From Sporopachydermia quercuum (taxonomy: Eukaryota > Ascomycota > Sporopachydermiomycetes > Sporopachydermiales > Sporopachydermiaceae): a stretch of 64,000 bases of DNA. Of the stretch, positions 9,984 through 21,977 are shown in pieces. The stretch covers positions 384,433-448,432 of the forward strand of contig BCGN01000007.1 in assembly GCA_001599295.1 (NCBI GenBank). The letters are read 5' to 3'. Within the stretch, counting starts at the first letter, position 1. Each line of letters opens with the position of its first letter. The notes beneath the pieces are model-generated. The model was given only the letters and a program-made list of their open reading frames with translations, was not told the origin of the DNA and ran no database searches. Position numbers and translations under genes: made by a program.

Positions 9984-10691
9984 TCAAATATCATCAGGTG
10001 GAATCAAAAAAGTGGGCTCTTCAAAATCATCATCATCAGCTTCATCTAGAACTTCATTATCACTACCAGTGTTCTGAACGGAAGAATAATAACTTGAGAA
10101 AACACCTCCTTCGTTCTTACTTCTATCGTTGTCGTTCTCATCCTCCTCTGGTAGAATCTCCACATCATCTAAATCACGTTTCCTCTTTTCTTTTCCTTCA
10201 CCAAAGGGCACGGAAAACTTTTGAGGCGTTGTTGTCCAAGAGCTCAATATACTTGAATCACTAGCACTGTAGTTATTGTAAGAAGACCTGGATAAAGATG
10301 GCATTCCATTGAGAGTTCCTGCAGGTAAACGAACACCTTTATTAACGGCAGGAGTTTTGAAATTCACAGTAGCATTCCTGACCGACTCCAGAAACCTTTG
10401 ATTAGGCGTTGATGTGTATGATGTATCAAATTGAATAGTATCAGTTGTGCTATTGGTGTTCGCATTATTATTGTGAGAGTTGGCTGGTCCATTGAGTTCT
10501 TCAAGAGAATTATTACTTCGCTTATAACCTTCAGCAACACTTTTCCTTATTCTCATGCCAATAGAGGCAAGATTTGCGGTAGAGTCATCAAGGCTGTATG
10601 TATTATTTGAAGAGGAGAAGTATGTTGAAGAATGGTTTGCTGAAGAGACCGTTGAAGGGTCAATATGACGCTTATGACTGAACGCTGACAT
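9984..10691 (-). CDS. Spd1/Dif1-type ribonucleotide reductase regulator
   Basis: Probably a small, largely disordered regulator of ribonucleotide reductase, in the family of S. pombe Spd1 and S. cerevisiae Dif1 (PF08591), which control nuclear import or inhibition of the reductase small subunit. The key evidence is the motif IGMRIRKSVAEGYKR at residues 44-58, which matches the conserved GMRIR...GY core that I recall in Dif1. The rest is Ser/Asn-rich, with a basic KEKRKRD cluster near residue 168 and a very acidic tail ending DDDFEEPTFLIPPDDI. At 235 residues it is longer than Dif1 (about 133). An ACGCGT cell-cycle box lies about 754 bases upstream. Identity depends mainly on the one motif. 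Confidence 0.6.
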   Translation of the reverse strand: MSAFSHKRHIDPSTVSSANHSSTYFSSSNNTYSLDDSTANLASIGMRIRKSVAEGYKRSNNSLEELNGPANSHNNNANTNSTTDTIQFDTSYTSTPNQRFLESVRNATVNFKTPAVNKGVRLPAGTLNGMPSLSRSSYNNYSASDSSILSSWTTTPQKFSVPFGEGKEKRKRDLDDVEILPEEDENDNDRSKNEGGVFSSYYSSVQNTGSDNEVLDEADDDDFEEPTFLIPPDDI

Positions 10692-11444
10692 TGTGATTAG
10701 TGCTTTGTTCTTGATGTGAATATAGGCAGATATTCTTTGCTTGTTTGTNTTATTGCTACCTTGCCAGATTAGGAATGCAATTATAAAACTGTCAGTATAA
10801 TCTTTTATGAAGCTATGATTCTTCTGATCAGATACAGCGTGGGCCTGACTGGATTTGTAAGTACTTGGATGACCAGATCAGTTTTAGTCGATTCACTCCT
10901 CTTGTTATCACCTATCAAAGATACCAACAGTTGCTAGGCGGATTTCAAGTCAATTCTCCTATGATTTCATATCCAAATAGAAGTATATACCTGTTTAGAA
11001 AATTCATTAAATCAAGGGTCTGTCATTCATTAATTATATCAAACTATTTACTTGTCAAATCCAATGAAGTTAGATAACTTTCTGATAATTGTATATGTTC
11101 TTGATGATATGGTGAGACACGGTTAGTTTGGTGGAATTTCTTGATTAAGTAATATTTGTGAGGAGTTTCGTGTTTGTAATTCTATGATACATACTGTGGA
11201 AAAATGATGATATAATCTGAAACAGATTATGGGGAATGGTGTTCGCTTCATCTTGAACTTAGGAGTAGTTAACTTTAATCTCAAATGTTAATTTTAAGGC
11301 ACTAAACGTTAATTTCGAGCCCATGAGTTCGAAGATGAGGAAAGTGCAGATTCAAAAGAACATAGAAAGCGTGGTTGTGAAAGAGTGCAAAGTAAGAACA
11401 ACTATTTAGGTCAAATGACCCAGTAGCACCAGAACAACCAGAAT

Positions 11445-11450
11445 ACGCGT
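11445..11450. promoter_or_regulatory. MluI cell-cycle box (MBF site)
   Basis: ACGCGT, the palindromic MCB bound by Mbp1/Swi6, lies about 754 bases upstream of the Dif1-like gene and 655 upstream of CAR2. S-phase expression would suit a ribonucleotide reductase regulator, but the distance is long. Confidence 0.3.
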
Positions 11451-11909
11451 ATTGACTAAATTAATGTTTTCTTGTATATTTAATCCACCCAGAGAAATAC
11501 TTTATCTTTCCTTCTCCAAATAAACTTCGGTATGTGCATGATTGTTGCAGTAACTTTGATGAGTTAAAACCTGTCATCTCAAATGTTTCAATACGATATA
11601 TTATTAATGCAGAGATAGAAAACCCAGGTTTAAATGTATAACTATTTTATTCTAGATATCTGGGTCTTTTTGTTTCATTTCAATTTCTAAATCCTTCGAA
11701 AAGTAACATTCTTCAATGATTCATCCTTCCATCCTTGATGTGATGACCATGCATCTTTAATGCACTTCTCAAACCACTATTTAACATGTATGCCCTTTAT
11801 CTAATCTCTCCATCGCGACATGTTGCCTTTAACTGTCAATTCAACACATTTTAACCCCAAAAGCCTTTTATTCTTGCTCTTGACGTCGTTCACCACTCGA
11901 AACAAAACT

Positions 11910-11917
11910 TATAAATA
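11910..11917 (+). promoter_or_regulatory. TATA box of CAR2
   Basis: TATAAATA lies 195 bases before the CAR2 ATG, followed by a second TATAAATT about 10 bases later. Confidence 0.4.
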
Positions 11918-12104
11918 CCATATAAATTCGCCCTATCTTTTGCTCGCTTATGTACTCCTGTATACATTTTGGTTGATGGAAAAAGCTCACCTAGGAGAGA
12001 TAAATTTTGTATCCTATTATTGTTATAATTTAGTGGTTTATCTCCTTACGAAAAGGATTCGTATCAAGNATTATTATTAGTATTGTATTATATATACCAT
12101 CAGA

Positions 12105-13394
12105 ATGTCTAACGCTACAATCTCATCTGCTCAAGCTATTGAGTATGAAAACGAATACTCGGCTCACAACTATCACCCTTTGCCAGTTGTGTTTCATAAA
12201 GCTTCTGGTGCTCATGTGTGGGATCCTGAAGGAAAGGAGTATCTAGACTTTCTATCGGCATATTCAGCTGTCAATCAAGGTCATTGTCATCCTAAAATTG
12301 TTGAAGCTTTAGTTGAACAAGCTAAGACTCTCACTCTATGCTCGCGTGCTTTCTCGTCAGATGCTTTCAGTTTGTTTGCCAAATATGTTACTGAGTACTT
12401 TGACTATGAAATGGTTCTTCCTATGAACACTGGTGCTGAAGCAGTTGAAACCGCCATCAAGCTTGCAAGAAAATGGGGTTATAAAAAAAAGGGAATCAAG
12501 CCAAACGAAGCAATTGTTCTAGCTGCTACAGAAAATTTCCATGGTAGAACATTAGGAATCATTTCTATGTCTACAGATCCAGAAGCCAAAGATAATTATG
12601 GGCCTTATCTTGAAAATGTGGGACCTGTTATTCCTGGTACTAACAAGCCTTTGAGATACAACAACATTGATGATTTGAAGGAAGCTTTGGATAATGCTGG
12701 GGAGAAAGTTGCTGCTTTCTTAGTTGAGCCTATTCAAGGTGAGGCAGGTATTGTTGTTCCTGATAAAGATTATCTAGCACAAGTTGCAGAACTATGTAAG
12801 AAACACAATGTTTTGTTCATCGCTGACGAAATTCAAACTGGTATTGCAAGAACAGGCAAAATGTTATGTGTGGAACATTCAAATGTCAAACCTGATATTG
12901 TATTGCTAGGTAAAGCTATTTCTGGTGGTGTTATGCCTGTATCTGCTGTTTTATCTTCCAGGGAAATTATGCTATGTATTGAGCCTGGTTCTCATGGCTC
13001 TACATATGGAGGAAATCCTCTTGCTTGCAAGGTTGCCATGGCCGCATTACAAGTAGTGAAAGACGAAGATTTGGTTACTAGAGCTGAAAAACTTGGTAAT
13101 GAGTTGAGAGAAGGGTTGAAACCTTTGTTGAAAACTGGCATTGTTTCTGAGATAAGAGGTAAGGGTCTTCTGGATGCTATTGTTATTGATCACGACAAAA
13201 CTAATGGAAGAACTGCTTGGGATTTATGTTTGTTGATGAAAGATCATGGACTATTGGCTAAACCTACTCATGACAACATTATCAGACTGGCACCACCTTT
13301 GGTAATTTCTGAGGAAGATCTTCAAAGAGGAATTGATATCATTGTGGACTGCGTGGAAAAGTTACCGAATGCTCCTAAGTCCGAAGGTCATTGA
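12105..13394 (+). CDS. CAR2: Ornithine aminotransferase Car2
   Basis: A PLP-dependent class III aminotransferase that converts L-ornithine plus 2-oxoglutarate to glutamate semialdehyde, the second step of arginine catabolism, in the cytosol. The 429 residues match S. cerevisiae Car2 (424). The PLP lysine is K270 in LLGKAISGG, and the ring-binding aspartate is D241 in ADEIQTG. The [18 protein letters not shown] block (about 108-125) and [11 protein letters not shown] (phosphate binding, about 293-303) are intact. There is no mitochondrial presequence, consistent with the cytosolic yeast enzyme. It is intronless, with a TATA box upstream suggesting arginine- or nitrogen-inducible expression. 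Confidence 0.96.
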   Translation: MSNATISSAQAIEYENEYSAHNYHPLPVVFHKASGAHVWDPEGKEYLDFLSAYSAVNQGHCHPKIVEALVEQAKTLTLCSRAFSSDAFSLFAKYVTEYFDYEMVLPMNTGAEAVETAIKLARKWGYKKKGIKPNEAIVLAATENFHGRTLGIISMSTDPEAKDNYGPYLENVGPVIPGTNKPLRYNNIDDLKEALDNAGEKVAAFLVEPIQGEAGIVVPDKDYLAQVAELCKKHNVLFIADEIQTGIARTGKMLCVEHSNVKPDIVLLGKAISGGVMPVSAVLSSREIMLCIEPGSHGSTYGGNPLACKVAMAALQVVKDEDLVTRAEKLGNELREGLKPLLKTGIVSEIRGKGLLDAIVIDHDKTNGRTAWDLCLLMKDHGLLAKPTHDNIIRLAPPLVISEEDLQRGIDIIVDCVEKLPNAPKSEGH

Positions 13395-14225
13395 AGAGAT
13401 ATTTCGTGTAAATAGTTTTGTATTTAGGTATAATATAATGTCTCAACGGATTGAGCATTGAATTGATTTCAATGCTTATCGAAGAACGATGGTTGATTTG
13501 CAACACACTTGGCAATAAAACGATCACTTAAGATAAAACAAAAGGATGATTACGATAAAGAAAATCTTCTTTAGTTCACAGTCGTAGTATTATTTCATTT
13601 CCTTTGTAGGAGATGAGTTTGAAATTTTTTTTTTTTTCTGTCATTTTTTTTTGGACTAGCTGATTGTCATTGGGATTTCTGTGCACTTGCTGAGGTTTCC
13701 ATTATTTCGACCATTGTACAAATTAAATCTTCAACTAGCAAGACATAGAAACGAAGTAGAATTTAATTTTCGGAGTATTCAAGGTCAATTAATGCCATAT
13801 TTGAGCACCCAAGTTGGAATACTAATCACTTTTCTTTTGTTCTCACACTTTCTCACTATTAATATTTCGGAAAAAGTGCTCCACCTAACGATTCAAATGA
13901 AGAAAACCTGAACTCTTCCACGCATATTCGTGCATTTGGATGAACAAATATCTCAACCTGTCCGTAAATAGTTACGTGTAGGTATCTGCACATTGGCTTA
14001 AGGGACAGTCAAAAGTTTCTTTCTGAAAAGTTTCACTTATTATAGGAGTGAACATCTAGTAGGGGATTCTCATTTAATATCAATAGCTTTTTCCTTTGTT
14101 ATTTTAATCTTACCTTACTGATTTGAAGAGACGAAGTTCTTCAATAAATATAATAACCCGGTGTCTCGTGTTTATCAATCTAGGCTATCAAATTGTTGTG
14201 CACGCGGACCTCGAAGAGAACAACA
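13395..14225. other. Intergenic region between CAR2 and THO7
   Basis: 830 bases without a supported gene. Long T runs at about 13627-13652 lie in the CAR2 3' flank. A 76-codon frame at 13681-13911 starts with GTG and is not credible. Confidence 0.55.
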
Positions 14226-15780
14226 ATGGCAGTCGACATTGAAGGTATGTTACTTCTGGAAGGGAGTAAATGGAGGAAGAGAAGAGCAAAGAGTTATGTT
14301 AATGACGAGCAATCAGATGTAGTAAAGGGTATTAAATCTAATGTATATCGAATATATGTCAGATATCCTTTATTTATCTTCATATTATTGTTATGTTTCT
14401 ACCCTGACACCCAAGTAACCACAACAATTTATCAAAGGGTGTTTGGTTCTGATTCCAGTATAACAACTCCAGGACTCAGATGCTCATTTATTAGCCGATT
14501 CTATCTGTTCTAGCTATTCTTATTCTTATTTTGATAGCAATATCTGTTCAATATATTTTTGTTGGCTGCCTGTNCAAATTACAGGAAATTCCTACTACTT
14601 CTTATCACTGTTTCCAGTTCATCTTTCATATTATTTACTAACATCAACAGAGCAAGCAATAAGACAGCGAGTAGCTGTTTCTGATGCTGGCATCAAGAAA
14701 CTTGCGAAAATATGCACTCAAGCTTTAGATTCTAAAGAAGCAAATGAGCTGTAAGTGGTTTCTGTATATCAGTCATGATTTCTCTGAATTCCAGATCACA
14801 GTCTTTCAAGCACACATCGTCTATCACCACCAGTCAGCTCTTTACTAACAACAACCAGCGAACAAATCAATGACACCTTTCGTCTCGAAATTATAAGATA
14901 TCAAGAATATCTGGATAAAGCCCTGTTGCAATTATCAATGAATGAAAATGAACAGAAACGGTATATTGAACAATTGACATCGATAGAAAGGAACACCGAG
15001 AAACTGAAACAGGATACTGTAGTATTACGTGGTAAATTAGAAGAAGCCAAAGTGATTGAAAAGCAAGCAATAGAAATAGAAGAAAANATACAGAAGTTAG
15101 AGAATCCGCAGGAAGTTTTGATGAGGCAGTCAGAAATAAGCATTTTGGTAGCTGATGTTCTAGGTGAAGACAAGACTGAAGATTCAAGGGGAGATTCAGC
15201 AGAACGAGTGGTTGATCCTGATAGCATGGATGTAGATATTTCTGAAAATGAAGCAAATGGGTCGTCAAACATCGATATAGATCAGCCATCAGAAGGAGAA
15301 AATCCACCAGAAAGTGAACGTGGTTATACACCTGTCAGCAATATTATTCCTACAACATCCAACCCGGTATCTGCTAACGGTACCCCGGTACCAGTTTCAA
15401 ATCCAGCAAACCCTGCACCAGATTCAGTTAAGAAGCTGCTGATAAATCTGAAAGACTCTCAACCAACATTACAAGAGTCAATTAAGAACCTACTGGAAGA
15501 AATAGAAGAACTCCGGTCTGTTAACAAGGAATACAACTATAACTGGAAAGACCGTAAGGTGCGATTTTCCAGCATCATGGAAGAATTACATAAGTTTGAA
15601 GAAGAAATCCTAGAAGAAAAGAGAGAGGCTGAAAGACATCAAGGATTGGATATTGAGGAAGAAGAGGAAAACGAGGGTGATGCAGATACGTTACCAGGAA
15701 GTTCTGGAGCATCCGGAACTAATGGTACAAATGATATAGAACATTCAGAAAGTGGTCATGTAACGGAGAATGAAAGGTGA
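14226..15780 (+). CDS. THO complex subunit 7 homolog, three exons
   Basis: Probably the Tho7/THOC7 subunit of the THO complex, which couples transcription elongation to mRNA export. Exons 14226-14244, 14651-14750 and 14802-15780 give 365 residues. Exon 1 encodes only MAVDIE plus one base. Intron 1 is 406 bases (GTATGT..TTTACTAACATCAACAG) and intron 2 is 51 bases (GTAAGT..ACAG; the acceptor choice is less certain). The spliced N-terminus reads EQAIRQRVAVSDAGIKKL, matching the THOC7 start pattern, followed by a long coiled coil from RLEIIRYQEYLDKAL onward. A Ser/Pro/Asn-rich linker and a second coiled coil with an acidic tail follow. Codon AAN at 15088 is Lys or Asn. Without splicing, the gene would appear to start far too late. 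Confidence 0.7.
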
Positions 15781-17004
15781 AGGATAATTAATGTTGGATG
15801 TAGCAGAGGTTTAATAATCATAAATTTTTAAAACAGAAGCTGAAATCAAAGTGATTAATTGCCAGTAACGTAGAAGGAAAGTTATTGAACCATGTAACGA
15901 AGCTTACATGAAATTTTTCACCATTTCAAACTCGCAAGTATTTCGAAGTTTTTATACAGCAAAAAAAAAGTTTTAGTTTCATCCAATTATCAGATTATTT
16001 TAAAAGCATGTATCTTTTTTTACTGTAACAGATGATTTCGGGAGGTTAGCAATATGAGAATTTTGTATCGTGTGTGTTGAAAGAGGACAATGTGGGTTGC
16101 CAATATGGAACAGAAGTAAAATTCTAGGTCTGACCCTTTTTGGGAATATAGTGCTTTGCCCAAAATGAATCTGCTTATAATAATTACAAATCAAAACAGA
16201 CTAATGAAGATATTTAAGTTTTTCATTCGAAATTGTAATGTTTTTCTACTTTCTATCGTAGCAATGGGAATATCTCGTTGGATACAAGATGCAAGATACC
16301 AGATATGAAGTGTGTGAACTNTAGTAATAATATCATTAATGAGTTCTCTCTTATGTAGTGGGATAATAATAAATGAATTGCATTTGCAAGGATGATTCAA
16401 CTTAATAAATAAAATAAATCAATCATAGACCCACGAAAATACATATATTGTCCCTTATCACCTTTTCTCCTCCTAGTTAGACTGNAATTTTCAATTATGT
16501 TAAATTATTTGATTGTCAGTCACTGTAGAGACGAATACTATCCCCTACAAATACTATGTCTTATCTGCTAAAGATTCCAAAACTATTGATTATTTTAAGA
16601 ACAACAGATACTTCATTGTCCACCGTTTATTGTTCATTGTTCACCCATCAAACGATTTAGGATGATGATCTTTTTTACTTTACGGTTCTCGTCGGAAAAA
16701 TAGGTAGTTTAAGATAAACTCGTTCCGTACTGAAATTATAGGTATATACTATAATAAACTTTCAAACCTTGTTTCGGAAAATCCTATGGATAATTGATGT
16801 GAGGTGTCCATCCATAGCATTAGTAAGTGAGTGATCCTCAGATCTATTTTGTTTGAAGAGTATTCCGTGATTGAATCATTTCATAAGTGAAATATTATGG
16901 ATCGTAGTACTAAAGGGTCTGAAGTTGTTGATATGAAATACTCTACATTATAACAACGTGTACTTGTTATGCCAGTGCCAAGTAGTTATAATATGTTATG
17001 AGAT

Positions 17005-17160
17005 TTCTCTGCTAGATCTGAGAAAATGTTATGTAATCTCCCACCTTCATATAAAACTCTCGTTGCACGTGGATTACGAGATAGAATGGGTAAACTTATG
17101 TTTCCTCAGTCTTATTAGTTAATGCTTGGAGATTGTATTATAAAAGGTACACCACAATCC
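17005..17160 (+). mobile_element. Possible decayed Ty1/Copia-like Gag fragment
   Basis: A short plus-strand patch reads like the Gag segment of Copia-family LTR elements, with the typical LCNLPPSYKTLV phrase followed by a KLMFP segment where Copia Gag usually has LTFEEV-type sequence. It is clearly broken, with several interruptions in a short span. No terminal repeats, protease, integrase or reverse transcriptase parts could be recognised nearby. It is treated as an old fossil at low confidence; the similarity could be accidental. Confidence 0.28.
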
Positions 17161-17525
17161 AGCGTTGAATAGACCAATCGAAGATCAACCGATACCAAGC
17201 ATGGAGGTATTCAATTAACCTATTATATTACCCTATTGTTTGATATTTGAAACGGAGGTAGTTTTTAATGAATACTTTTAAGAACAAAAAAATAAGAAAG
17301 AGCATAAAAGAGACAATAATAATTGCTACTCGAAGGATAAGCGCTGATCCTATTAAAGCTCAGGGAAGAGTTTATTGCTTCTCCATATGAGTTTCCTAAG
17401 TAACAAGTAATAAGTAATCACTAATACTGTATCTCTCAAGTCTTAGCTTTGGTAGCTTAATAATATAGGTACTTTCTATTTACAAATAACAGTTTGCTGC
17501 CGCAAATAGAGCTTAGAAGAAAGCT

Positions 17526-17560
17526 TGGTTATGATAGTAGTAGAACTACTATCATAACCA
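17526..17560. repeat. Perfect 16-bp inverted repeat with 3-base loop
   Basis: TGGTTATGATAGTAGT, loop AGA, then its exact reverse complement. No gene borders it within 1.7 kb. Confidence 0.8.
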
Positions 17561-19596
17561 TTACCATATTGATTGATCGCTCCTACAAAGACTAACTGCT
17601 GATAGACGGATCTGGGGTTCTACTATTCTATTTCGAGAAGCAGCGCATCCAGCTCTGCTACAGAACCAAAGAATTTAGATTAAAACTAAAAACTATATCT
17701 GAACACCTTTGCGGTGGTATTCATTTAATACAGGCTTCTATATTTTGTAACCATTTTCTATAACTGGGGCGATCTTTCCATCGTAGTTCCTTGTATCAGG
17801 GGGCAGCCAATTGAAGGTGAACATTCAATGTGAATTATCTTGTACCTAAGGTTTTCGATTAACTTTAAACGCATTGTGGTTAGTTTTCCCAACTTAATAT
17901 TGCGAACAATGGAATCTCGTTTTCAAGGCGTGGGTGGAATGTAATTGAAAACTATTCATTATTACTCCAGCTATTATTACCTGGTTACATTTTCCTTGTT
18001 ACTGTTTAATAATAATTTAATAAGATTTCACACCTGCTCTCACGATATGCAATCTTCAGATTACCACCCAACTAGAATCTTCCATTCAAATGGAGGTCAA
18101 AATTGAATTAAAGTTAATTTAGTCCGCCTGACATCCAACACTTTCAAACTCAATTACCAGCTACTATGAGAGATATGAAATTTTATTAAATCATAAACTC
18201 TTAATTGATGTAGTGATTCACATCACTAAGTACTCAAAATTAGCTCCTTCTTAAGTTTAGTTATTTTACTGGTCCACAACAAGTTAAATCTTATGTAAGC
18301 GTAGAAAAGAATCAACCACTGATTTGGTAGATCTTCAGTTTATTNTGCCTCCAATAAAGCATTTGGTCAGCTATTGCCATAGAAAAAGCCCAAAGTGAAT
18401 CATCCTTGTACAAGATCAATTTAACCAGGTGGTTTCTATTTAATAAGATATTTCTTGAACCAACTTGCTCGCAAACGTCATACAGAAAAATAGATCATAG
18501 ATCAAATCTTCATACAAAATTGAAATTTTCCATTGTTGAACTCGGGGTGGATGCTCCTTTCTAAACTTACGCTAGTCCTCATAAACTTTCTTTTATAGTT
18601 CATTTTTGGCCTGTCTTTTAATCTGATCAACGATCCATTGGCATTGACTGATTACACTCTTTTGCTCAGCAAACTTTACGAAATTATATCTATTATAAAT
18701 ATTTCACTGAAAATTGTATAGAAACCAAGTTTTTCTGATTTCCTACAAGAAAAAACGTTTAGAAAATTGCCTTCTCTCCAGTTATTCTGCCGTCCCGCGT
18801 AACAAGGATGCTTCAGTATACCAATTTCTCACCACAACTGCTTTTAGCTCAGTTNCTACTTAACTTTAAATTCTAACTTTTCCTTCTTCATATCAATCCA
18901 TCACACACTCAGTAACTGCAATAATCTTCCATTATAACAATGAATTGCTGAAGCTTTGTTACATTTATATTTGAATTATTTACTACATCGTATTCTCCTA
19001 CATTTAACTATTCAAATGATACTAATTTCTCAATTAAAGAGCCTATATAACTTTTGGAAATCGTCTCAATCGAAACACCATCCGGGTTTAACTCTAACTT
19101 ACAATCTCGTCCCTATTCCATGCGTATTCACTGCATATTAATAACATAACCATGCTTGTTCCTTTCCAACCAAATAATCGACATATCAGTCCTGCACATT
19201 GATTCTGAAACAAGGCAATCTGTATCCTGTCTCCATTTATACCAATGCGCATTTCACCGCTATCATTATCAACTACAAGCACCACTCCTTATGCTTCTTC
19301 TCGCTTGTCATTCTTCTCTACTAACTATCATCTACCTGATCTACTTCCCCTTCCCTTCCGTACACCTAGGGTTTGTCCTAACCATTTATTTCTCGCATCA
19401 CATAAAACTATGGCACTTCATCATTCTATCTCAATGTTCTCATGGTCTTCAGTCCCTTCTTCTGTACAGTACAACTATCNCATCATGGGCACTCTTCCTC
19501 AGAGTCTTCCTTAATCTTATAATTACATTTCCCTTTGAATCTGACTGCATGGGTAATCTCAATCTCATCTTGCCTCCATCTCTTGTGGTTGTCTTG

Positions 19597-19604
19597 TATA
19601 AATA
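19597..19604 (+). promoter_or_regulatory. TATA box of the GAPDH gene
   Basis: TATAAATA lies 182 bases upstream of the GAPDH ATG, after about 400 bases of strongly pyrimidine-biased sequence rich in CTTCC (the core bound by Gcr1 in S. cerevisiae glycolytic promoters). This is typical of very active yeast promoters. Confidence 0.5.
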
Positions 19605-19772
19605 ACACCTGTCATCCTCCTTGCTGATTTCTTCCTTGGTCTCTCCATACGTATATTTTTCGTGTCTATGTTTCTATTTCTTCCTGTTTAAAATTTATTA
19701 TCCAGTAACTAGTTCCAGTAGCTAATCACGATAAAAAGAAAAACATCTCTAATTCACTCATATATACAATAA

Positions 19773-20792
<1,020 letters not shown>

Positions 20793-20969
20793 ATGCTGGA
20801 GAATGTAGAAAATATATTTAGAAGCTGGTATCGGTTTCGAGTATGTTAGTACCTAATAATTTAAAGTAACGTATACAACAAGTTGTAGATTAGTTAACGA
20901 CTTTGAAAGGAGAGTGACTGGACGAAGTAAATAGACGAAGTAACTGACAGTATCAGTGTAAATGTAGTT

Positions 20970-21001
20970 ACATGAATGTGATGTTCATATCACATTCATG
21001 T
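20970..21001. terminator. Perfect 13-bp hairpin in the GAPDH 3' flank
   Basis: ACATGAATGTGAT, loop GTTCAT, then the exact reverse complement, about 180 bases after the GAPDH stop. It could stabilise or end the transcript. Yeast polymerase II termination does not usually need hairpins, so the role is uncertain. Confidence 0.35.
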
Positions 21002-21083
21002 TATATGAAGTTAGAAAATGAAATAAATGAGTGGAAACCGTTATATTCCGTTCTTGCTTCCTGTGTGAGAGGATGAGTAGTAA

Positions 21084-21290
21084 ATCACGTGATCTCTTAC
21101 GGGAGTCGGCAAACAGTGCACTCCTGGGAATCACAAGCTTTCACTCCCAACAACTTCGCGCACAGCACAGAATTACGCCGAGGGAGCTTTGCTATAAAAC
21201 ACCGTCATTACTGTGCTGGTTCCATCAGTGGCCAGCTAAGGGACACTGCGATAATGAACCATCTTCTGTAACTAACTGTTATACACTCAT
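21084..21290. other. Unidentified GC-richer island, possible RNA gene or regulatory block
   Basis: This is a compact GC-rich block in AT-rich DNA. It opens with the 10-bp palindrome ATCACGTGAT and has potential stems (CAGCACAG near 21162 pairing with CTGTGCTG near 21212; GGAGT with ACTCC near 21101 and 21120). I compared it by eye with RNase P, MRP, SRP and spliceosomal RNA signatures and found no match. A protein-coding role is not supported either. Confidence 0.25.
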
Positions 21291-21977
21291 CTCTTCGGCT
21301 GCAATAAATATCAGTATGAAGAGAATGATTGCCTATTTGAAAGATAAAGGCAATATTTGTATGATTATCATATATTTAAGGGAAATTTGTAAAATATTAA
21401 ATCGTAATACGTTTTATGTAAAGTTGAATAGCTGCGAATCAGCCCAATCAACCAAATCTTGACGCATATGCATCATAGTTGCAAGCACTTGGGAAATGAT
21501 CTTTTATGAAGTATTAAGAGAATGAAGATTTACAGTGAACTAATATAAACATAGTCATAATAATTGTAATGAAAGTATTAATTGTATTACATTTATCCTA
21601 ATTGTTTCAATTGTTTTAATCGTATTAGTTAATGTTTATGTTTATGTGTATGTTTGTTGTGAGGATCTCTTAGTATCAGAAGCAGATCGTACTCTCATAT
21701 AACAATTACAAACTGCTTACTGCTATTGTCCACTCTTGATATTTGATTGATGATAGCACGAATCTTGTTAAATAGAGTTCTCTGTATTATCAAAATCTAT
21801 GTAATTGTCTTTATAATATAATAAATAATGTATAATAACTATAAGTATAAATATCCCATCCCAGTGTACCAGTGTACGATATATGAAGCAGAAACGGCCA
21901 ACACCAGTGAGTAAACCCAGTTAGTAAACTCCAAGATATTATTCGTAATCTTCTCTGGCTCTATTTTTACCATGTCG

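Larger units (their letters stand above)
10692..12104. other. Divergent promoter region of the Dif1-like gene and CAR2
   Basis: 1.4 kb without a supported gene. It contains ACGCGT at 11445-11450 and TATA-type sequences before CAR2. An 86-codon ATG frame at 11820-12080 directly precedes CAR2; it is rich in Leu/Tyr/Thr, matches nothing and overlaps the CAR2 TATA box, so it is not called. Confidence 0.5.
20793..21977. other. Convergent region between GAPDH and LSB6, with a GC-richer island
   Basis: The 13-bp hairpin at 20970-21001 follows GAPDH. The segment 21040-21290 is noticeably GC-richer than its surroundings and begins with the palindrome ATCACGTGAT; it lies inside a 143-codon frame (21031-21462) whose protein resembles nothing I know. 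The rest is AT-rich with no gene. Confidence 0.5.

Noticed and set aside
11820-12080. 86-codon ATG frame directly before CAR2
   Set aside because: Low-complexity Leu/Tyr/Thr composition, overlaps the CAR2 TATA box and leader, and contains an N near its end.
14193-14513. 106-codon frame over the THO7 start
   Set aside because: It is read-through of the 406-base first intron; the spliced form restores a THOC7 N-terminus.
18300-18500. Minus-strand protein-like stretch
   Set aside because: An open frame of about 50 codons with no start, no family and no continuation; too weak to call a gene or a relic.
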